Shown here: piece after piece, positions 1-4,972 of the stretch
How positions within the stretch are numbered: the stretch's first letter is position 1
How the letters are laid out: each line of letters opens with the position of its first letter
From: a bacterium
Lineage (GTDB): Bacteria; Electryoneota; Electryoneia; Electryoneales; Electryoneaceae
Direction: 5' to 3'
DNA: 9,914 nucleotides
NCBI GenBank assembly: GCA_014729955.1
Contig: WJJA01000111.1
Span: 1 to 9,914, forward strand
Notes under the pieces: model-generated
Told to the model about the DNA's origin: nothing
Databases searched by the model: none
What the model saw: the letters and a program-made list of their open reading frames with translations, nothing else
Program-made: the position numbers and the translations under genes

Positions 1-1581
1 ATCTTCAAGGCGCGCCACGACTGGACGGGTCGCATCCTGCCCTGGTGGGTCGGCGCCCGCACGCCGGTCACCGACGAGGACCTCGAGCAGCTCAAGGACA
101 TCGCCTTCGGCACCTGCACCAACTGCCGCCGCTGCACCTTCAACTGCCCCATGGGTGTGGACACGGCCACTTTGAACCGGATCATGCGCGGACTTTTGAC
201 CCGGGTGGGCGTCATGCCTGAAGGAGTTTGGCTTGTAAGCAAAGACAGTTGGGAGATCGGCAACCAGATGGGTGTGCTGAAAGAGGACTATGTCGATACG
301 ATCGAATGGATGAGCGACGAGATGCAGATGGAGCTGGAGGATGAGTCCGCGGTCATCCCCATCGACAAGAAGGGCGCGAACGTCGTCTACTCGATCAATC
401 CACGCGAGGTGAAGTACGATCCCCGCACGATCGCCGACGCGGCCAAGATCTTCCACCTGGCGGGGGAAGACTGGACCATGCCGAGCGAAGGCTGGGACAT
501 GACCAACTTCGGGTTGTTCTCAGGTGACGACGACCTCGGCGGCTCGGTGGCCGGGATGCTGTTCGACAAGGTGCGCGAGCTTGAGGGGAAGAAGCTGGTG
601 ATTTCCGAATGCGGCCACGGGTACCGTTCCACGCGCTGCGAGGGGCCGAACTGGTCCAAGCAGGATATCGAGTTCGAGATGGAAAGCAGCGTGATCACCA
701 TGCTGAATTACATCCGCGAAGGACGAATCAAGGTGGACAAATCACGCAACAGCCGTCCGGTAACCTTCCATGATTCCTGCAACAACGCTCGATCCTGCGG
801 GCTGTTCGAAGAGCCTCGGGAATTGTTGCAACTGGTGTGCGAGGATTTTCGCGAGATGTATCCCAACCGTGCCGAGAACTACTGTTGCACCGGCGGGGGC
901 GGAGCAATGTCGATGTCGGAATATGCTCCGAGGCGACTGAAATCGGCCCGTGTGAAAGCCGATCAGTTGAAGGCGACGGGCGCTGAGATCGTGGTCACCT
1001 CCTGCCATAACTGCGTGGACGGTCTGAGCGACTGCATCAAGCATTACGAGCTTGGCATGGAGGTCACGCAACTGGTGAACCTCGTGGCGAACGCTCTCGT
1101 GATTCCGGAGAAACCGGTTGCCGTGCCGGTGACACGCGAAGCGGAGAAGGTGGTCGCGAAGGCCGGTTCGCTCGCCGGCAAGCGTATCCTCGTTGTGGAC
1201 GATGAGCCGGACATTCTCACCTTCTTCAGCACGGTACTGGAGGACAACGGCGCGGACATCGTATCCGCGGCGGACGGTGAAGAGGCGGTGCGCCTGGCGC
1301 GTGAAACTCCGCCCGACCTGATCACCCTCGATATCAACATGCCGGGCAGAGACGGCGGCTGGGTCTTCGAACAGCTGCGTGCGCAGAAGGAAACCGGGAC
1401 AGTACCGGTCTGCATCATCACCGGCAAACCGGAGCTGAGACGGTTGATCTATGACCGTTCTGTGCCGCCGCCGGAAGGATACATCGACAAGCCGGTTGAC
1501 GAATCGACCCTGCTCAGGAACGTTCGCAAGATCCTTGAGCTTTCACAGCGGGACGAAGCACAGCCGGTCACAACGTCATAA
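1..1581 (+). CDS. DsrK/HdrD-like iron-sulfur protein fused to a C-terminal receiver (REC) domain, 5'-truncated
   Basis: The reading frame is open from base 1, so the gene starts upstream; 526 residues are visible. Residues 39-49 hold a 4Fe-4S motif (C39, C42, C45, C49, then Pro). Next comes a DsrK/HdrD-type catalytic region: C204 and C213 lie in the first cysteine-rich half, and a canonical CCG motif follows (C260, C295-C296, a GGGGA stretch, C335 and C338). In this family the CCG cysteines bind a special 4Fe-4S cluster for disulfide or thiol redox chemistry, and membrane partners often feed in electrons. A linker near residues 360-395 leads to a complete REC domain: acidic pair D400-D401, phospho-acceptor D444, T474 and K497. 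Ordinary DsrK/HdrD/GlpC proteins lack a receiver, so this is a fusion. All REC catalytic residues are present, so it should be phosphorylatable; the kinase encoded next is the obvious donor (inference). A second N-terminal 4Fe-4S motif may lie upstream. The exact enzyme and substrate are unknown. The first 150 bases have markedly higher GC3 than the rest. Confidence 0.9.
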   Translation: MFKARHDWTGRILPWWVGARTPVTDEDLEQLKDIAFGTCTNCRRCTFNCPMGVDTATLNRIMRGLLTRVGVMPEGVWLVSKDSWEIGNQMGVLKEDYVDTIEWMSDEMQMELEDESAVIPIDKKGANVVYSINPREVKYDPRTIADAAKIFHLAGEDWTMPSEGWDMTNFGLFSGDDDLGGSVAGMLFDKVRELEGKKLVISECGHGYRSTRCEGPNWSKQDIEFEMESSVITMLNYIREGRIKVDKSRNSRPVTFHDSCNNARSCGLFEEPRELLQLVCEDFREMYPNRAENYCCTGGGGAMSMSEYAPRRLKSARVKADQLKATGAEIVVTSCHNCVDGLSDCIKHYELGMEVTQLVNLVANALVIPEKPVAVPVTREAEKVVAKAGSLAGKRILVVDDEPDILTFFSTVLEDNGADIVSAADGEEAVRLARETPPDLITLDINMPGRDGGWVFEQLRAQKETGTVPVCIITGKPELRRLIYDRSVPPPEGYIDKPVDESTLLRNVRKILELSQRDEAQPVTTS

Positions 1582-1644
1582 CTGCACAGCCTGAGATTCC
1601 CGTTCGGCTTACCCGGGCGGGGATCTGTCATCCTGTGGATCGTT

Positions 1645-1664
1645 GGTTGCGATACAACCGGGAG
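1645..1664 (+). promoter_or_regulatory. Ribosome binding site of the PAS kinase, with abutting small hairpin
   Basis: GGGAG at 1660-1664 lies 7 bases before the ATG at 1672 and supports that start. Immediately upstream is a perfect 5-bp inverted repeat, GGTTG (1645-1649) and CAACC (1655-1659), with a 5-base loop. Its stem ends at the base before the Shine-Dalgarno sequence. It could tune translation, but a stem this short may be chance. Confidence 0.4.
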
Positions 1665-1671
1665 TTCAACG

Positions 1672-3138
1672 ATGGTCGACATGCCGTTTGAAACCTATTT
1701 CGATGAGATGCCCTGCTATGTCTCTGTGCAGGACAAAGATCTTAAGCTGGTGTCGGCCAATCGTCGCTTTCGGGAGCATTTCGGGGATATCGAAGGGCGG
1801 GCATGCTACCAGGTTTACAAGAACATGCCGGAAAAGTGCGAAGTCTGCCCGGTGGAACGCACCTTTTATGACGGCAAAAGCCATCAGAGCGAAGAGAAAG
1901 TTCGCTGCCTGGACGGGCGGGAAGTGTCGGTAATCGTCTACACCACTCCGATCCGGGACGAGGACGGCAACATCGAAGCCGTGATGGAAATGTCCACGGA
2001 TATCACCGACCTGAAACGTCTGCAATCGCAATTGTCGGAAAGCAAACGCCGGTATCGCATGCTGTTCGACGAGGTGCCCTGCTTCATTTCGATCCAGGAC
2101 CGGGACCTGAACGTCATCGATGCGAACCGGTTACATCGCGACACCTTCGGGGAGCGGTACGGCGGAAAGTGCTACGAGCTGTACAAACACCGCTCTGAAC
2201 CGTGTGTGCCCTGCATCGTGCAGCAGACCTTCGAGGATGGCGAACTGCATGTGCATGAAGAGGTGGTGGCGACTCGTGACGACCGCAAGCTCAATGTTCT
2301 CGTGCAGACCGCACCGCTGCATGACCCGGACGGAAACATTGAATCCGTGATCGAGATCAGCACCGACATTACTCCGATCCGTCAACTGCAAACGCAACTG
2401 ACGAACATCGGTTTGCTGATCAGTTCGATCTCCCATGGCGTGAAGGGACTCCTGAACGGCTTGGATGGAGGAGTGTACCTGGTCAATTCCGGCATGCAGA
2501 ACGACAACACGAAGCGGATAGAACAGGGATGGGAAATCGTACTGCGTAACGTGTCGCGTATACGCAGCATGGTGCTGGACATCCTTTACTACGCGAAGGA
2601 CCGCGAGCTCGATTATGTGAGCATCGATCCGGCAGATTTCGTGGAAGCTGTGCGGGATGTGGTGCAGTCGAGGGCGGACGATGCTGGTGTGGAACTTCGG
2701 TTTGAGGCGAATGAGGCATGCGGTGAGTTCCAGGCGGACCGGAAAGCGCTGCAGGCGACTCTGGTCAATATCCTCGAGAATTCCATCGACGCCTGCCGTG
2801 TTGACAAAAAGAAGAATGATCACCGCGTCAGCATGGAGTTCGACGCGAACGGACGCTATGTCATGATCGACGTGGAGGATAACGGGATCGGAATGGATCG
2901 CGAGACACGTGACAAAGCATTCAGCCTGTTCTTTTCGTCGAAAGGTTCGGAAGGGACCGGACTGGGTCTGTTTATTGCCGACAAGATTATCACATCCCAC
3001 GGGGGTACCATACACCTCGAATCGGAGGCGGGCAACGGCAGCCGCTTCCACATCGAGATCCCCAGGACACCTGAAGCTGTTCAACAAGAGACGCTGGTGC
3101 CTGAACCCGTCACGGCACCCGCACCCATTCAGGAGTAG
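1672..3138 (+). CDS. Soluble sensor histidine kinase with two cysteine-bearing PAS domains
   Basis: This 488-residue protein has no membrane segment, so it should sense a cytoplasmic signal. PAS1 (about 5-120) and PAS2 (about 127-240) are clear tandem duplicates, each ending in a (M/I)STDIT motif. Each carries four cysteines with the same spacing: C15, C45, C56, C59 and C137, C167, C178, C181. The second to fourth form a CY..(Y)...C..C pattern suited to binding a metal or Fe-S cluster, or to thiol redox sensing (inference). The phospho-acceptor is probably H255 in an SHGVKGLL segment, which differs from the textbook HE.RNP box. The ATPase domain has an N box at N370, a G1 box DNGIG from D403 and a G2 box GTGLGL starting at G428. 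A proline-rich tail ends the protein. The start has a good ribosome binding site. The gene lies 90 bases after the Fe-S/REC fusion and 4 bases before a response regulator, so these are the likely partners. Confidence 0.93.
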   Translation: MVDMPFETYFDEMPCYVSVQDKDLKLVSANRRFREHFGDIEGRACYQVYKNMPEKCEVCPVERTFYDGKSHQSEEKVRCLDGREVSVIVYTTPIRDEDGNIEAVMEMSTDITDLKRLQSQLSESKRRYRMLFDEVPCFISIQDRDLNVIDANRLHRDTFGERYGGKCYELYKHRSEPCVPCIVQQTFEDGELHVHEEVVATRDDRKLNVLVQTAPLHDPDGNIESVIEISTDITPIRQLQTQLTNIGLLISSISHGVKGLLNGLDGGVYLVNSGMQNDNTKRIEQGWEIVLRNVSRIRSMVLDILYYAKDRELDYVSIDPADFVEAVRDVVQSRADDAGVELRFEANEACGEFQADRKALQATLVNILENSIDACRVDKKKNDHRVSMEFDANGRYVMIDVEDNGIGMDRETRDKAFSLFFSSKGSEGTGLGLFIADKIITSHGGTIHLESEAGNGSRFHIEIPRTPEAVQQETLVPEPVTAPAPIQE

Positions 3139-3142
3139 GACT

Positions 3143-3541
3143 ATGGATTACAAAGGCAAAGTGCTTGTCGTGGACGACGAGAAAGACACTCGCACGTTTT
3201 TCACCACGCTGCTGTCCGACCAGGGCTACGAGGTTGCGGAAGCGGAGAATGGGGTGGAGGCGATGGAGAAGCTGGAGACCTTCCAGCCGGACCTGGTCAC
3301 CCTGGACCTCAGCATGCCGGAAAAATCGGGTCTCGGTTTCTATCGGGACGTGAGAGAAGCGGGGGGCGATGTGCCGGTCATCATCATTACAGGCATCGTT
3401 TCCGACATGAAGCAGTTCATCGAGAAACAGCGGAAGGTACCGCCGCCGGAAGGCTATCTCGGGAAACCGGTGGACCAGAAGGAAATGCTGGCGCTAGTGG
3501 AACGTCTGATGAAGGTGGACACGAACCGGCAGCCTGCGTAA
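3143..3541 (+). CDS. Single-domain response regulator (CheY-like receiver)
   Basis: This 132-residue protein consists of one REC domain and no output domain. Its acidic pair is D11-D12, its phospho-acceptor D55, its switch residue T83 and its conserved lysine K108. The ATG at 3143 is preferred over longer in-frame extensions because AGGAG (3131-3135) precedes it, overlapping the end of the kinase gene. The kinase stop is only 4 bases upstream, so translation is probably coupled. The loop before K108 reads PPPEGYLGKPVD, nearly the same as PPPEGYIDKPVD in the receiver fused to the Fe-S protein. The two receivers are therefore close relatives and may share one kinase. Lacking a DNA-binding domain, it must act through protein contacts or as a phosphate shuttle (inference). 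Confidence 0.93.
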   Translation: MDYKGKVLVVDDEKDTRTFFTTLLSDQGYEVAEAENGVEAMEKLETFQPDLVTLDLSMPEKSGLGFYRDVREAGGDVPVIIITGIVSDMKQFIEKQRKVPPPEGYLGKPVDQKEMLALVERLMKVDTNRQPA

Positions 3542-3597
3542 GGGCTGTTCCGTCAGGGCAGAGAATCGGACGGTACCATGAGTGTGGGGTAGAGAGT

Positions 3598-3610
3598 AGA
3601 GGTTCTCTTG
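3598..3610 (+). promoter_or_regulatory. Ribosome binding site and TTG start of the MerR-type gene
   Basis: AGAGG (3598-3602) lies 5 bases before TTG (3608-3610). The only upstream in-frame ATG (3578) is followed after four codons by a TAG at 3590. No ATG or GTG lies between that stop and the MerR helix-turn-helix, so TTG is the only start that keeps the whole DNA-binding domain. Confidence 0.65.
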
Positions 3611-4021
3611 CGTGTCAGCGATGCAGCGAATGTTCTCGGTGTGACTCCTTCGACGATACGGATCTACGACAACCGTTCGTTGGCGGTACTTCCACGTGAT
3701 GAGAACGGGTACCGTGTGTTGAACAACCGTGAACTCAGGCGCATCGCTGACATGCGTGGTTTTATGCTTGCGCAGCGGTTGAATCTCAATTCACTGGTCG
3801 CCCTGTCCGCGATGATTCCCTGCTGGAATATCATGGCGTGTTCGAAAGAACGTCGTGCCGTCTGCAGACGAGGGTCGGACGGTGAGCATCCCTGCTGGCA
3901 CTATCATCGCGACACGGGAGGTTGTCTGGATGTCCCTTGTTCGGAATGCACCGTCTACCTCAATATGGTGGATCACATCAGAGAGTTACGCCGGCTTTAT
4001 CTGCCTGCCGTGCGGTGTTGA
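3608..4021 (+). CDS. MerR-family regulator with a seven-cysteine, two-CW-like C-terminal domain
   Basis: This is a 137-residue protein. Residues 1-50 match a MerR winged helix-turn-helix: VSDAANVLGVTPSTIRIYD, then a wing with an NGYRVL segment and an REL.RI helix. The usual long dimerisation coiled coil is reduced to about residues 50-68. Residues 71-117 form a cysteine-rich domain with C72, C78, C86, C96, C106, C111 and C114. C72 and C96 are each followed by Trp, and the domain ends C..C..Y, as in two-CW domain proteins. Such clusters probably bind zinc or an Fe-S cluster, so a redox- or metal-controlled repressor or activator is likely (inference). It follows the response regulator by 66 bases and may be the transcriptional output of this module. 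There is no receiver domain, so any link to the phosphorelay would be indirect. The start codon is TTG. Confidence 0.88.
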   Translation: MRVSDAANVLGVTPSTIRIYDNRSLAVLPRDENGYRVLNNRELRRIADMRGFMLAQRLNLNSLVALSAMIPCWNIMACSKERRAVCRRGSDGEHPCWHYHRDTGGCLDVPCSECTVYLNMVDHIRELRRLYLPAVRC

Positions 4022-4052
4022 AAGGAGGAGGATCCTGTCAGGTAAGCCTACC

Positions 4053-4089
4053 CCCGAATATATCATGAATAGCGGGAGCATTCTTTTTT
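4053..4089 (+). terminator. Weak candidate terminator after the MerR gene
   Basis: CCCG (4053-4056) can pair with CGGG (4073-4076), with a small inner TAT/ATA pairing, and a run of six T follows at 4084-4089. The stem is short and interrupted, and 7 bases separate it from the T run, so it is only a candidate. Confidence 0.3.
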
Positions 4090-4300
4090 AAAAACTATAT
4101 TAACAGTAAGATAATGTCACGCATACAGATATTCTCTGACACAGATTGTGTCCAGGCCAGGCTCATCTATTCATTCCCCCTTCGGGCGGTCCCATCTGCG
4201 TCATCTGCTTTGTTGCGAAGGATTCGCGGTATTGCAATGCAGCTTCATCCTTCGCGCCTCGCATCTGACGTCGTGAAATATCCGGGCTACGCACCGCGAT

Positions 4301-4324
4301 CCGTCTGATCTGAAGATCTGACGG
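4301..4324. repeat. Near-perfect inverted repeat (hairpin)
   Basis: The arms CCGTCTGATC and GATCTGACGG surround a TGAA loop; only one T-T pair breaks a 10-bp stem. No T run follows on either strand, so it does not look like an intrinsic terminator. It could be an RNA stem or a protein-binding palindrome. Confidence 0.55.
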
Positions 4325-4348
4325 AACAGTAAATCTCTCAGAACGGAA

Positions 4349-4376
4349 AAACGCCTCTCACAAACAGGAGGCGTTT
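4349..4376 (-). terminator. Rho-independent terminator of the - strand response regulator
   Basis: A perfect 9-bp stem is formed by AAACGCCTC (4349-4357) and GAGGCGTTT (4368-4376) with a 10-base loop. Read on the - strand, the stem is followed by a T run (A run at 4347-4351 on +). It begins about 30 bases past the stop codon of the - strand response regulator. Confidence 0.8.
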
Positions 4377-4405
4377 CATGTTCTGGTTTCGAAGACGGCT
4401 GCGAA

Positions 4406-4783
4406 TCAGGCTTCCTCGTCATGGGCGTCCTTGATCTTTTCGACCAGGTCACGCAGGTTGAAGGGCTTGCTGAGGAACTCGTCCGGCGGAAAACGGGAGT
4501 GGCTGATCAGCTGCTTGTAATGAGCATAGCCGGTGATAAGAATGACCTTCGTATCATACTGCATCTCCTTGATCTGGTCGAGCAGAATGACACCGTTCTT
4601 TTTCGGCATGTAAATGTCGGAGATCACCAGTGAAGGACGGTGTTCCACGAACTTGTTCCAGCCCTCTTCCCCGTCACGCGCCAGCACGGTTTGGAATCCG
4701 AGAGTCTGCATGGCGGTGTCGAGCACCTCCAACATGTCATGGTCATCGTCGACCAGTAACACCTTCGGCTTTTCTTGCGCCAT
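4406..4783 (-). CDS. Single-domain response regulator (CheY-like receiver)
   Basis: This 125-residue protein is a lone REC domain: acidic pair D12-D13, phospho-acceptor D56 in a SDIYMP segment, T84 and K106 in a KPF motif. It has no output domain. The ATG at 4783 places the first beta strand at residue 7, as usual for receivers. A longer frame back to a TTG at 4858 adds a non-homologous, low-quality leader and is rejected. The ribosome binding site is poor (GGGG, 8 bases before the start). Its loop before the lysine (PPDEFLSKPF) differs from the PPPEGY...KPVD of the two receivers upstream, so it belongs to another receiver subgroup. It has its own terminator and faces the redox module. Its kinase is not identifiable here; the PAS kinase is a possible partner (inference). 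Confidence 0.9.
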   Translation of the reverse strand: MAQEKPKVLLVDDDHDMLEVLDTAMQTLGFQTVLARDGEEGWNKFVEHRPSLVISDIYMPKKNGVILLDQIKEMQYDTKVILITGYAHYKQLISHSRFPPDEFLSKPFNLRDLVEKIKDAHDEEA

Positions 4784-4954
4784 GCAGGAAACCCCGTTGC
4801 TGAAACACTCACCACAATCCCAAGACGAAAAGGTACTTCTTGTGAAACGGAACTGCAAGCGCTCCGATGGGATGAAACAACCCCGCAGCTTGCAACCTGA
4901 GGTGACGGAGCACTAGCTTCCACTAAGAAAAACGAGACGTGTACAGAATCGAAC

Positions 4955-4972
4955 GGAGGCATACCGGGTTTG
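4955..4972 (+). promoter_or_regulatory. Ribosome binding site and TTG start of the asparagine synthetase gene
   Basis: GGAGG (4955-4959) lies 10 bases before TTG (4970-4972). The next codon encodes the Cys that must follow the initiator in class II glutamine amidotransferases, which fixes TTG as the true start. Confidence 0.85.

Larger units (their letters stand above)
4022..4405. other. Convergent intergenic region with AT-rich patch and inverted repeats; no gene seen
   Basis: Between the MerR gene (+) and the response regulator (-) lie 384 bases without a credible ORF. Bases 4056-4140 are clearly more AT-rich than the surroundings. Three inverted repeats stand out: GCGAAGGAT (4215-4223) with ATCCTTCGC (4247-4255), the hairpin at 4301-4324, and the terminator at 4349-4376. 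A promoter-like pair on the + strand is TTTAAA (4087-4092) and GATAAT (4110-4115) with a 17-base spacer. A short structured transcript is possible but unproven. Confidence 0.6.

Noticed and set aside
2131..3087. 318-codon open frame on the - strand
   Set aside because: It is fully antisense to the PAS histidine kinase, which has clear domains; the antisense translation shows no recognisable motif. Long antisense frames are expected from this codon bias.
2909..3142. Upstream in-frame extension of the + strand response regulator
   Set aside because: It overlaps the kinase ATPase domain in another frame. ATG 3143 has a good ribosome binding site and the right receiver start.
4114..4308. 64-codon + strand ORF in the intergenic region
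   Set aside because: It has no ribosome binding site and no recognisable protein features, and it covers inverted repeats typical of non-coding DNA.
4784..4858. 25-residue N-terminal extension of the - strand response regulator from a TTG
   Set aside because: Receiver domains start within a few residues of the first beta strand; the extension is cysteine- and aromatic-rich with no homology signal, and ATG 4783 fits the family.
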